Positions 49,374-60,200 of a DNA stretch of 64,000 bases are shown in pieces; positions within the stretch are counted from its first letter, which is position 1, and each line of letters opens with the position of its first letter. The notes under the pieces are model-generated. The model searched no databases. It saw only the letters and a program-made list of their open reading frames with translations, and was not told where the DNA came from. The position numbers and the translations under genes were made by a program. Origin of the DNA: Henningerozyma blattae CBS 6284 (taxonomy: Eukaryota > Ascomycota > Saccharomycetes > Saccharomycetales > Saccharomycetaceae); the NCBI RefSeq assembly GCF_000315915.1, contig NC_020186.1, positions 1,426,001 to 1,490,000 on the forward strand. The letters are read 5' to 3'.

Positions 49374-50633
49374 TTATTTCATAGATACCAATTTAACATC
49401 AAAGGTTAATTCGGAATTAGCTGGAATACCTGGTAAAGCTTGTTTACCGTAAGCATAGGCAGATGGAATGACAATTCTACGTTCACCACCGACAGCCATA
49501 CCTTGAACACCAATGTCCCAACCTTTGATGACTTCACCATGACCTAATTTGAAAACAAATGGTTTACCACTGGTGTTCTTGTCAAAGACCTTACCGTTCT
49601 TCAACTTACCAATGTATCTCATACCAATTCTATTACTCTTCTTAGCTTTTGGGCCTTGACCAATCTTACGGTCTTCAATAACAACGCCACCTTCTAAAAC
49701 TTTAGCCTTTGCCTTTTTAGGTTCTTCCTTTTTCTTATCAGCTTTCTTAGTAGGGCCTTCTTCTAAATCTTTTTTGAATTCAACTTTTTTGGCTTTCTTA
49801 CTTTCTTTTTTTTCTTCTTCCACTTGTTGTTTTCTCTTATTATTCTTCTTATCTTCCTTCTCGTTATGTTTCTTGTTAGTTTTTTCTTCCGGTTCTTCAA
49901 TAACTTCTTCAATACGAACTTCTTCTTCTTCAAGGTCATCTAATTCATCATCTTCATCTGATTCACCTTCAGCAGAAGAGAAATCTTCGTCTTGATCTTC
50001 GTCGTAAGGATCGATTTCATCATGATCTTCATCATAACCTTCATCACCATCAATACCGAAATGTTCAACTGGAGTATCAAATGGATGTTTCACGTAATTA
50101 CCGCTCAAAGTAATAGCATATGAACCAGTAACAACAAATTGGATATCTTCTTCTGGAGCAATAGTGATATCGATAGCTTGTTGAAATTGACCTTTTGGTG
50201 ATAAAGTTACCAAAATATATTCTTCAAATTCATCATCTAATTCTTCTTCTTCTTCTTCTAGATCAGATTCAGAGGATTCAGAAGAAGATTTTTCATCCTT
50301 AGACTTCTTACCAGCTTTCTTACCTTCCTTTTTGTTGTTTTTCTTGTTTGGTTTTGTTTCTTCTTCTTCTTCTTCAACATCATCTTCAGAGTCCATTTCT
50401 TCTTCATCATAATCACCATTTATAATATCATCAATGTCATCATGATCGTTGAAGTCTGGGTTTCTCTTGACAATTCTTAAAGTGGATGGTTTTTCGTCTT
50501 TGTCATAAGATTCTGGATTAATAGCAGCCATTGTGATACGCACAGTAACTGGCATAGTTACATCGATAGCTGGTGTTGGAGTGTATGGTTCAACATTTAA
50601 GTTGTAAGTAGCTAATGGTAACATATCAGACAT
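49374..50633 (-). CDS. FPR3: Nucleolar FKBP-type prolyl isomerase Fpr3/Fpr4
   Basis: 419 residues (411 in S. cerevisiae Fpr3). The N-terminus is a nucleoplasmin-like domain ([22 protein letters not shown]), followed by alternating acidic and lysine-rich tracts (about residues 70-310) and a C-terminal FKBP domain (about 310-419) with [42 protein letters not shown] and [13 protein letters not shown]. This layout is that of Fpr3 and Fpr4, nucleolar histone chaperones and isomerases. Gene order (WAR1 side) fits FPR3 (YML074C); a single ancestral gene for both is likely. Confidence 0.92.
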   Translation of the reverse strand: MSDMLPLATYNLNVEPYTPTPAIDVTMPVTVRITMAAINPESYDKDEKPSTLRIVKRNPDFNDHDDIDDIINGDYDEEEMDSEDDVEEEEEETKPNKKNNKKEGKKAGKKSKDEKSSSESSESDLEEEEEELDDEFEEYILVTLSPKGQFQQAIDITIAPEEDIQFVVTGSYAITLSGNYVKHPFDTPVEHFGIDGDEGYDEDHDEIDPYDEDQDEDFSSAEGESDEDDELDDLEEEEVRIEEVIEEPEEKTNKKHNEKEDKKNNKRKQQVEEEKKESKKAKKVEFKKDLEEGPTKKADKKKEEPKKAKAKVLEGGVVIEDRKIGQGPKAKKSNRIGMRYIGKLKNGKVFDKNTSGKPFVFKLGHGEVIKGWDIGVQGMAVGGERRIVIPSAYAYGKQALPGIPANSELTFDVKLVSMK

Positions 50634-51172
50634 TCTTAATAAATTTATATTATAATATGGTTTCTGGTCGTTCTTGTCTGTATCAAAAGAAGATCTCCAA
50701 AGTAATAATATATATAGACTTGAAGTTTCAGAAGAAATATACCTTTGTTTTTATAATAAATTTTGTTCTTTGTCTTCCAATTGGTTTTCTCATTTTTCTT
50801 TTTTTTTTTTTCTATTACTTCACAAATTTTTCTTGCATATTCTATTAGCCTCATCACTTCCTCTCCGGGTATCCTCACCATCAAATTTTCAAATCATAAA
50901 TTTTATTCCCCGCCACTTTTAGTTCGGAAAATTTTTCAATTAGCAAAATGTCACAAATTAAAAATGAGAAATCCGTCTCAAATACAGTGAAGGTTTATTT
51001 AAGTCGCATACCTTTCTGCCTTAGATAATACGATAAAAAAATATCTCTTTATAGCTCAACAAAAAAATTAGTCGTTATGTAGCTGTATATATTTATCAAA
51101 TATATAAATAGTAGCGAGCTGGGATAATATATATTGTGTCTTTTCCATGTGACTTATATTTCTCCTCAACTA
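50634..51172. other. FPR3-AGO1 intergenic region
   Basis: About 540 bp holding the FPR3 promoter and the AGO1 3' region. It has a T-run at 50799-50812; no gene is seen. Confidence 0.5.
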
Positions 51173-54100
51173 TTAAATATAGTACATTCTATTATGGTTG
51201 CTTTTATTTGCTTGTGGCAATAATATTCCCCTTGGAATACTACCACGAACTGCAGACATTTTAGCTACTTCGTAATTTCCCTTGAAAATTTGTGCAGCTC
51301 TCTCACACAATAAATCTGCGTAATAAACTGGTGCTACAACCTTAACACTGGTAGTGGATCTGCCAAATAAATAACAAAAATTATGAGCAACCTGTTGCAA
51401 ATAATCTGATGTGAATTGGTTTTCATTATAGATACACCAATAATGGCATGGAACCCCTGTCCCTTTTAGAGCTTGATGAGATTGCAAGAAAAAATCAAAA
51501 TGTGCAGTGGCTGTTATACTCCTATCTACAACAGTTCCTGGCATTACATTACCTAAAGATTGAACAGCAATCATGTTCCCCTTGGGATTCCTTGCATTTT
51601 GTTTAATTGGGAAAAATCTGATTTGATTTCGCTTTACAGCAGCTATAACTGTTAAAGTTGGGTTATATTTATAGCTTAACCCTTCACATTCATATTCATT
51701 AAAGGCTTTCTTTAATCCTTTAATTTCAATGTCAATTAATTGAGAAAATTGGTCTTCAGACACCCCATCTCTAAAGTATATTATTTTTTCTGGCAGTTTA
51801 CCATTATTGTTTAACCTGTATAAAGTTAATCGGTTGGCAACCAAATTTCCAATGCCATGTATCATTTCTTGGCCAATTGTTTCCTGCAACATATAATCCC
51901 CGGGAAACTGACAATAGTGTCTATCAATTGATCCAACAAGAGCAGATATAGAAGGTTGGTCTTTTTCTGGGTAATGAGTTACATCACCACCCAAAACAAG
52001 TGCAGGTAACTGTGTGTTTTTGTCTACTAATAAATTCATATCAGGTGCGCTTAAAGTATGATTAAAGCCTTGCATCTTAAGATTTATCTTCATTGAAATA
52101 TTAGAATTATAAACTGAAGACTTCTTTTTAAATTTAGACCAAACTAAACAGGAATTTAAGAAACCGTATTTCGAATCAGTCAAATATTTAATTCTTTGAT
52201 ATATTTCAGTATTTCGTCCATCAGCTAATATGAAAAACATATAGCTCTCCGATGATATTGTGTCGAACACCTTTAATAAAGCTTTCTCACCTTCAGAGAT
52301 TCTTGTTTCAACTTTATTGTATGATTCATTTTGGAAACCCCCTCCCCCTCTCCCACGATAGCTATTGGTGTTTCTAAATGAGTTATTACTTGTCCATGGA
52401 GCACTGAAAGAACATATTGTCTCAACTTTACCTTTGAAAATAGCACGTAGACCCCTCTGTTTTGCGTTAACTAGGAAAGAATCCATAACTTGTTTGACTT
52501 CATTATACTTAGGACAAAGTTCTGCTGTTTTTCTTGAAGATATGATAATAGGTATTATATCTAAAAGCTTTTTAGGTGGTTTACAGAATATCTTATCATT
52601 TAAATTCCAATTTCCTTTTTTTTCTTGATGTACAGGTAACTTATTTTGTGGGTTACTTTCTTCAAATGGTTTTTCTACGTATGTTAAGGATACTCCCTTA
52701 TACAATACTTGGGGTGAATTTAAAATTCTTGAAGGAACTTTCAAAAAATGATATGGTATACTCTTTTTGTCTGAATTCTTGGAAGGAATTTTAGGGAGAC
52801 TTGATTCTATAGATGGTAAAATAAGGTTTGAAATGGTTTTGAACTTTTCAGAAGGTTTCAAAGCTCCAAATTCTAAAAATTTTCGTTCATCATTTATTTT
52901 TCCCTTAAGTTTTTGTCCTGGAGCAATTGACAAGCATTCTGCAGGAACATCAACTGATGGTGATAGTGAAATCATAAACACATTGGGATATTTTAATGGA
53001 ATTTTATATTTCTTCAAAAAGTATTGGGCAGTTGAAATAGTTTTACCTGCATTTTCAAATAAATGAGAATTTGCTGTATCCTTACTAATTCTGAGAACCT
53101 TTTTATATGATCTTGCACTAGGTGTCTTGGGAGATCCGTCTGGATTTATACTATAGTTTAAATAGTATCGTAGTACTTTCAAACCTTTTAGCAACAAACT
53201 TATGTTCTTGTCTCTAGACAAGCATGTATTAATCTCATCAGTTGTAGGGTTGTTTTGGTTGCTGTTCGTATAATGTTTTCTGGGAGTTCTTGAATTTTCT
53301 TTATAGTAATCAAGTATCCAATCCATTAGCGTATAAGCTTCATTATTCTGATGTTCAAAATTTGGATGTCCAGGTAGGTATTTGGAATGCTTATAAAAAG
53401 GAGCAATGGTATTAATAGTATTTAATAAGACACACCCATATGCATATCTAAGCTGAACAGTAAATCCTTGCATCAGGTACCCTCCGCCTTGGAAAGGTTC
53501 TGTTTTTGATAATTTATTATATATAAAAAATTTATTTCCAGCTAATTGAAATATTGGATCTGAAGTAGAGTTTAATATTTTTGCACCTAGAAGCCCCATC
53601 AGTACAGTTTTACTATTTTCTGACATTTTATTTTCTTGAAAATCTGGATCAGTATTAAATGTTCCTTTATAAATATCACTAAGTGAAACCTTTCCTGTAA
53701 ATTTTAATGATACCTGTGAGGCTAAATTTTCAATACTTTGTAAGTCATCATATTTCTTTGTATCTTGATATCTCCGATTTCTAGCTTTTATTTCCCAGCA
53801 TTCATCAAATAATGTAAATTCTTCAAGAGGTATCTGAGAATAAATAGAGTCCGTTCCATTAAATGCAATACTTCCTTTATATTTTTTCAACGTTTTATCT
53901 TCTTCAATTAAAGCTTCTATTAATTCACCCCGTTTTGCAGTTGATAACTCCGCATTCACCCTAGCTGATGGTCTACTAAAAGTAGTATTTTTTTGGGAGG
54001 AAATAAAACTTACATGATAAATATATATAGAACTATCTTTCCACCAGATATCGATATTCTTCTTGGTATCTGATGGAATTGCCTCCTCTCCTAATGAAAG

Positions 54101-54907
54101 TAAAATTTGGTTTGTTAGAATATCAACTTGTGTCCCTTTAGTTCCATAATCCAATCTTCGTGCAACTTTTGAGATGGTTAATGGTTTAGGTAATTGGCTA
54201 TATATATTTGGTGTTAAATCAAAATTAGTGTGTGGGATACTGATCCCATCAATGTCCTCTGATGGTGTTATGTTTAGATTAGCAACATCTCTTTGCATTT
54301 CGCTTATCAATGATCCAATTGTATTCCTAGTTTGAGAACGTGATCTGGATTGAGATCTTGACCTTGAACGTGTTCTAGACCATGATCTAGAGCGTGATCT
54401 AGGTCTAGCATCTAGTGTTGGAGTAGAATTGGTAGTTGAGTTATTTGGTGTAAACCTATTCTCCCTTTGCGTTCCCCATACAGAAGTTGGTTTGGGATTT
54501 TCGTCTTGTGGTTTATTTCTGGTTCTAGATTTAGATCTGGATCTTGACTTGGATCTAGATCTAGATTTTGACTTGGATCTTGATTTAGATCGAGACCGCA
54601 ATCTTGTTCTAGATCGAGACCTTGATTTGGACCGCGATCTAGCTTTTTGACCAGTCAGATCTCTCTTAGCAGACTGTTCTTCGGCTTTGTCAAGTTCAGT
54701 TAAAAAGATATTTATTTTTTCTTTTGTTTCTCTATTTATTCCATTTTTTTTCTTCCTATCTTTTTTTCTTCTTTTAGAATCAAATATTGTATTAGATAAC
54801 TCTGATTTGACATCATCGCTATCCATAACATTTATTTCACTACTATTTAATGAGCCCTCTACATCTTCTGATGGGGTATTCTCATAATTATCGTCAAGTT
54901 CATACAT
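51173..54907 (-). CDS. AGO1: Argonaute (budding-yeast AGO1), slicer-competent by sequence
   Basis: 1244 residues, uninterrupted. An N-terminal extension (residues 1-200) with Arg-Ser repeat blocks (about 88-135 and 165-192) precedes the N, linker and PAZ region (about 220-700). The MID domain (about 790-950) contains a Gly/Arg insert RGRGGGG near 851. The C-terminal PIWI domain ends in the usual short aromatic/hydrophobic tail (MYYI). The slicer tetrad is complete: D975 in LGGDVTHY, glutamate-finger E1014 in IGQEMIHG, D1047 in YFRDGVSE and D1198 in VYYADLLCE. Family knowledge: Argonautes of Naumovozyma castellii and Vanderwaltozyma polyspora work with a non-canonical Dicer (Dcr1) to silence retrotransposons and subtelomeric repeats. 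S. cerevisiae has lost it. It lies between FPR3 and RPL6, all on the minus strand. Dcr1 is not in this window. Confidence 0.97.
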   Translation of the reverse strand: MYELDDNYENTPSEDVEGSLNSSEINVMDSDDVKSELSNTIFDSKRRKKDRKKKNGINRETKEKINIFLTELDKAEEQSAKRDLTGQKARSRSKSRSRSRTRLRSRSKSRSKSKSRSRSKSRSRSKSRTRNKPQDENPKPTSVWGTQRENRFTPNNSTTNSTPTLDARPRSRSRSWSRTRSRSRSQSRSRSQTRNTIGSLISEMQRDVANLNITPSEDIDGISIPHTNFDLTPNIYSQLPKPLTISKVARRLDYGTKGTQVDILTNQILLSLGEEAIPSDTKKNIDIWWKDSSIYIYHVSFISSQKNTTFSRPSARVNAELSTAKRGELIEALIEEDKTLKKYKGSIAFNGTDSIYSQIPLEEFTLFDECWEIKARNRRYQDTKKYDDLQSIENLASQVSLKFTGKVSLSDIYKGTFNTDPDFQENKMSENSKTVLMGLLGAKILNSTSDPIFQLAGNKFFIYNKLSKTEPFQGGGYLMQGFTVQLRYAYGCVLLNTINTIAPFYKHSKYLPGHPNFEHQNNEAYTLMDWILDYYKENSRTPRKHYTNSNQNNPTTDEINTCLSRDKNISLLLKGLKVLRYYLNYSINPDGSPKTPSARSYKKVLRISKDTANSHLFENAGKTISTAQYFLKKYKIPLKYPNVFMISLSPSVDVPAECLSIAPGQKLKGKINDERKFLEFGALKPSEKFKTISNLILPSIESSLPKIPSKNSDKKSIPYHFLKVPSRILNSPQVLYKGVSLTYVEKPFEESNPQNKLPVHQEKKGNWNLNDKIFCKPPKKLLDIIPIIISSRKTAELCPKYNEVKQVMDSFLVNAKQRGLRAIFKGKVETICSFSAPWTSNNSFRNTNSYRGRGGGGFQNESYNKVETRISEGEKALLKVFDTISSESYMFFILADGRNTEIYQRIKYLTDSKYGFLNSCLVWSKFKKKSSVYNSNISMKINLKMQGFNHTLSAPDMNLLVDKNTQLPALVLGGDVTHYPEKDQPSISALVGSIDRHYCQFPGDYMLQETIGQEMIHGIGNLVANRLTLYRLNNNGKLPEKIIYFRDGVSEDQFSQLIDIEIKGLKKAFNEYECEGLSYKYNPTLTVIAAVKRNQIRFFPIKQNARNPKGNMIAVQSLGNVMPGTVVDRSITATAHFDFFLQSHQALKGTGVPCHYWCIYNENQFTSDYLQQVAHNFCYLFGRSTTSVKVVAPVYYADLLCERAAQIFKGNYEVAKMSAVRGSIPRGILLPQANKSNHNRMYYI

Positions 54908-55473
54908 GATTTGATAATTATATTTATAATAACAGCTTAGATGGTTTGGTTTATTCTTCTAAGATATATAATAACAAAATATATGCAATAAATAAATATT
55001 GAAAATTAATTGAATATAGATTTTAACTTAAGTTAAAAATAAATATGAAAAAATAAATAAAAACAAAAACTAATAAGAAAGTGGGCACTGCTACAACATT
55101 ACCTTTATTGTTTTATTTGTTTTGTGACATTTTTAAGTAATTTACGGGAGATGGGGGGTTTAATTTTTCATAATTTATATTTTTCTTTCGTTTTTGTGTC
55201 ACAAATTTATAATCTTGTTACGTCGATTTGAAACAAAACATAATTATAGTATTGTTAATAGATAAAAACTAAAGATAATACTTTGTTTTAAGCCATATTG
55301 TACATAACTTCAGTCCATAAGAACCCAAATTGTATGAATATATACAAATCCATCTCAGAAATGATAGTAATAATATATGGTTAAAAAGAATGTTTTATAT
55401 ATTGAGAATTATATATGTGATTATCGCAAGTAAAGTTATCATTAACTCTATATTTTATTTCATTGAAGTACAT
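54908..55473. other. AGO1-RPL6 intergenic region
   Basis: About 570 bp, AT-rich, serving as AGO1 promoter and RPL6 3' region. No distinct motif is seen. Confidence 0.5.
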
Positions 55474-56289
55474 TTAAAATTTCAACATATGTGGTTTGTC
55501 ACCGTTCTTTAAGGAGAAAGAAGCAGCCAAATATTGTTTCAATAATGGGGTCTTTTTGATTTCAGCTAATAAAGCTTTGTCAACAGCCTTTTGGTCAGCA
55601 ACTCTTTCAGTTTTAACTTCCTTAGAGGTGTTTTCTGGGAACATTTGAGCTTCCTTCTTTTCCTTCTTGTTTAATTTTTCCTTAGCAAAGTATTGAGCGT
55701 TGAATTTTTCAACGTTAACACCAGCAACAGAGACCTTAGTAGAAGTGGCAATGACGTAACGAGCATTGACTCTTCTTAATGGGACACCGTTAACCTTGAA
55801 TGGACCAGAGATCAATAAAGTGTTGTCATCCATGTGCTTCAAGTAGACGACTCTCTTACCTCTGAATCTACCAGCTAATAAGATCAAGACAGTACCTGGA
55901 ACTAGAGAAGCTCTCAATTTTTGTGGACGAGCAGACTTTCTGGTCTTCTTGGCAACAGCAGCGTCTTCAGATGGATACCACTTTGGGGCCTAAATTATTA
56001 ATATTAAATCATAACATTAAAGAATGTTAATGAAGATAGTATGTTAGTAAATACGTTCATTATAGTGTATCATTCTAAGGTAACCGCTTATATGATATTT
56101 TACAAATGAATTTTCGGACATTTATCCTGGTTCATAATTATATTTTCCACATTTTACTAGTGCAATCTACTCTATGACCTTGAAATCCACGCTTTTAATT
56201 AAAACTTTGGATATCTCTTAAATCGTTTGTAAAACATCATTACGGGTTGCTTCAACTTCTAAATTCTCACATACTTTTTGGGCACTCAT
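55474..56289 (-). CDS. RPL6: 60S ribosomal protein L6 (eL6), two exons
   Basis: Exon 1 is 56289-56275, encoding MSAQK; exon 2 is 55989-55474. The spliced protein is 176 residues, the same as S. cerevisiae Rpl6, with [32 protein letters not shown] and the terminal [11 protein letters not shown]. The join AAA|GCC after the fifth codon is the S. cerevisiae intron position. The intron has exact yeast splice signals. It corresponds to RPL6A (YML073C) or RPL6B (YLR448W); both S. cerevisiae copies adjoin an FPR gene, and here AGO1 lies between. Confidence 0.97.
55990..56274 (-). other. RPL6 intron
   Basis: 285 bp with 5' splice site GTATGT (56274-56269), branch point TACTAAC (56049-56043) and 3' splice site TTTAG ending at 55990. 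The branch-to-acceptor distance is about 50 bases. No snoRNA is recognised inside. Confidence 0.95.
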
Positions 56290-57215
56290 TTTGCAGGATA
56301 GCTATGTTTTGATAGGAGAATTTAAACGAAGTCTCTATATTAATATGAGGCCTATTTTTCAAATACTATTAATTACCGCCGCTTTCAATAGGAATACCAT
56401 TCGACTGAAACTTCGACTGATACCCTCTAATTCGACCACCTGCTCCAATCCAACCTCAACGGTATGTATTCTTCCTTCGCCAAAGAGAGGTCTCAGTGGA
56501 AGTCCTCTCTAGACTCCTCGACAATCATTGCTCACAGGTGGTGGTGTTCTGTCTACAACAAAGTTTTCCAGTAGCTAGAGGTAAGATTCTAGAGGCGCAG
56601 AACAAAGTCTGTTCCGTCCCCTTGTGTAATTTTCCCTCTGAATAATTCTTGCGTCGCATTTGTCAGTAGAAGGGCGTTTGCCATATTCCGTTGAAAAAAG
56701 CGAAAAAAATAAAAAAAAAAATTCCAAGAAAAATGATCTTGAGAAATAATTAAACATCAGTACATTTTTAGAAGCAGACTTTAAAAATGTTATGTAAGTT
56801 TTTCGGAGTTTTCTATATGCACAGTGTTAACAATCATTTTTTCCCCATAGAGGAATATCCTTTTACCTCAGATGTCTATATGTCTATACAGATAAGATAA
56901 TTCCTTTAGCTCATATTATAATTGTATAAATAAATATTTGATTTTATAAAAACAGTCATTATTTTTTAATAGTTATTAAGTATTGAATAGTAGGAGGAGT
57001 TTAAGTTCAATTAGCAATACTGGCTTCGTAAATATATGCACTATTATGTGGTAGTATCTCTACTAGACTTACCAAATCCTCTGAAACGATGAATTTCCGA
57101 CCTAATGCCATGCTCTATTCCGGTGATGGAATATTTGCCTGACTCACTGAATGCCCTAGCTCTTGTAGGACTTTCTTGATTTTTAACTTCTTTAAGTGGA
57201 TCTAATAGGCTCGAT
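56290..57215. other. RPL6 promoter and TCB3 3' region
   Basis: About 925 bp. The part at 56390-56680 is GC-richer than its surroundings. The minus strand reads AACACCACCACCTG around 56536-56549, loosely like a Rap1 site of ribosomal protein promoters. T- and A-runs follow at 56700-56720. No gene is supported. Confidence 0.5.
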
Positions 57216-60200
57216 CTATCTTATGTATTTCTCAGGATGGAGGTGAGGAAATTTCATTGATCCATAGTGTTTTCTCACATCAGTTAATGATTTACTTTTT
57301 AAATTTTTAGCATCATCTTTCATGGTTTGAAAATCTTTACCTAGATGTTTCCCCAATTGTTTTCCAGGCCCTGTAATCCTTTGGAAGTTGGTGTTATCAT
57401 CTAATTTTCCAGTAAAATTTTTGAAATCATTATTGACTTCACTGACAGCTCCCTTCCCATGATCTTTAAATTTTTGAAGATGATCGTTTCCACCGATTTT
57501 ACTTCCTATACTCCTTATACGACGCCTAAAATGTCCTGAATATCGAGGTTGACCAAAACCGTCATTTAAAGATTCGTTATCTTCATCACCATGGATCATT
57601 TTCCTACTAAAAATTGAAGACTTTCTTGAACGAGTTAGTCTACTGCCATTACTGAATTCTCTATCATCATCATGAACAATTATCTTAATAATGTTACCAT
57701 CCATTGTGTCAATAATGAATTCACCAGTCTTAGCAACAACTGTAAATATACCACCAATACCACCTTGAACAACGCCCAATGGAGTCTTGATAACATCACG
57801 TTTTCTATGATTTTCCTTTCTCATTGGTGTATTATTGGCAATATCACCATTCATTCCTAATAGAGGTTTAGCAAATTGTGGAGCAAAGGTAGCCTTCAAT
57901 TGAATGGAACCTTGGGTATCCAGGTTTAAGTTCCAAGAGGTAGTTTCCTCGATTTCCATTTTGGATACGTCTAGTAAAGTTTCTCCTAAGAAATCATCAC
58001 TACTAACCATATCCCAATCGTATAATTTGATTAGAATAGTAGAGTGTGCTCTTGATGGAATATATAATTTTACGGATTCATTCCAAATAGGATCCAAGGT
58101 CTTTTCCACAATCTTTGATTTATACATTTTCAAACCATCAATAAAGATTAAAACATATGGATCAGAAGTACCAGATCTATCAGCAGCAATTAAATTACTA
58201 GCAGATATGATATCTAAATCTAAGTAACCGGTATCCTCAACACTTTCGGTAATTGGTAATGGATGGATGGTTGGGTTGTATAAGAACTTCATATCAAATA
58301 CATTGCCTTCGTAATCCAAAGTAATTGGTTTCATATAACCAGCTTTTAAGAAATCTGTGGTACTTAGTGTCATTTCATTAATAATATCGGCAGGCTCACT
58401 AACGATAAATTTTTTCGTTATTCTAAACGTAATAATACTATTTGATAAATCTCTAATAAATACACTACCGATTTCTCCAATCAGTTTACCATTTTGTGCT
58501 TTTAAAGAAGTGAAGGCTGGGTAAACAACATCATCTACTAATATTTGCAAAAATGCTGTTGGTTGACTTAATTTACCATCATATACTCTAAAACTTAAAA
58601 TACCTGAGTTACAATTGATTAATTCCTTTAATGTCATTTTAACTTTTTTATGAAGAGCTTTTTCATCTTCTTCAAAAGGATCCTTAATATTAACAATTTC
58701 CCAATCACTTGGATTTTTTTCCATTTCATTTTTCAATAATAATTGCTTTTCTTCAAATTTAGCTCTTCTTTCTTTCAAATCTTTCTCCAATTCAACAATT
58801 GATTCATATTCTTCGGGAGAAAAGACTTTACTGACTGGTATAAAAATCAATGAACAATTAACATAATCATTGGTAGTAATATGATCCTTATTTTCTAAGA
58901 AATATTTTTTCAAAGGGCCTGGAATCTTATCACAAATATAATTTCCCGCATTTTTATCTCTTTTAATCAAATTAGATACAGCGATTTGAGTTGTCCCTAC
59001 TAGTCTATCCTTACCAACACTTTGATAATCAAATAATTCAATGGTGATAACTTGATTTTCCGATTTGATGGGTAAATATACTTTTGTATTGAATAAAGGA
59101 TTCGAACAATCTGAATGATATTTTGAAACGTACATGATTTTTTTATTAACGTATACTTTGAAGTATGGATCAATATCTCCAATACCATCCAAATGTGAAA
59201 TAACATTAACTTCTTTAACAAATAATCTAATTGCACCGATATCTGTTCTAGCAGCATTGTTTGAAATACTATTTTCTTCGACTTGTAACGGTTTCCATTG
59301 TATTGGCATATATATATCACCTTGTGGTGAACCTTGATAAAAATCTGCATTTTTACCGCTCCCTGATATTAAATCATCTAAAAAGGCCGTATATTCACAG
59401 ATCAAGCTTCTTGATGAAGATGATTCATGGAATACTTCCAATTTTAATTGAGCTTCTTGTTTAGATGGTACAAAAAATTCATAAGTTTCACCCCACGAAG
59501 GTTCATTAATTCTTTTCAAAGTTCTAAATTTTCTTAATACTTTACCGTCTAAGGATAAAACTGCAGAAGGGTTTAATCTACCGGTTGCTGTAACTGAGGT
59601 GTTTAAATTTCGAATTGAATTTAATGAAAGTTTACAAATACCTGTATCTGATTCAGGTTGATGACTATGTGCATAATCAGCATCTTTATCAAAACTATTA
59701 TTGTTATTTTCTTCACTATTAGCATTATTAACATTTCCATCCAATCCTACTTCTTCAAAAGCAGCTGAACCTAATGTCGTAGTTGTAGTGGCTGTTCTTT
59801 CATTGGCTAAAGAATCTAGATCTGCATTATGTTCATGAGCTGCGTCTTTATTGGTAGAAAATAATTTATCGTCACCTGTATTAATTATTGGATACCAAGT
59901 ATAAGAATAATTTAAGTTCCCTCTTGGTTTATTATTTTTCACTAGCGTGGAAGTTGTGCTTTTCAATGATGGGTCTTCTAACAAATCCATTAAATTAAAT
60001 TCGATTTCACCAATAAAAGTATCTGTTCTAACATCATTAAAATCATACATCAACATGGTTAAGTTTTGTTTTAAATCATTAATAAGAAGATAATAAGTTT
60101 CATTCCAAACAGGTGTCTTCGTATCCGATTTAATAGAAGTTTTAGGATCAATTTCGATTTGTTCATTAACCCTTTTATCTAATTTGAAAATAATATAAGG

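Noticed and set aside
54429..54650. Plus-strand frame of Leu/Asp repeats opposite AGO1
   Set aside because: It is the antisense shadow of the Arg-Ser repeats in AGO1.
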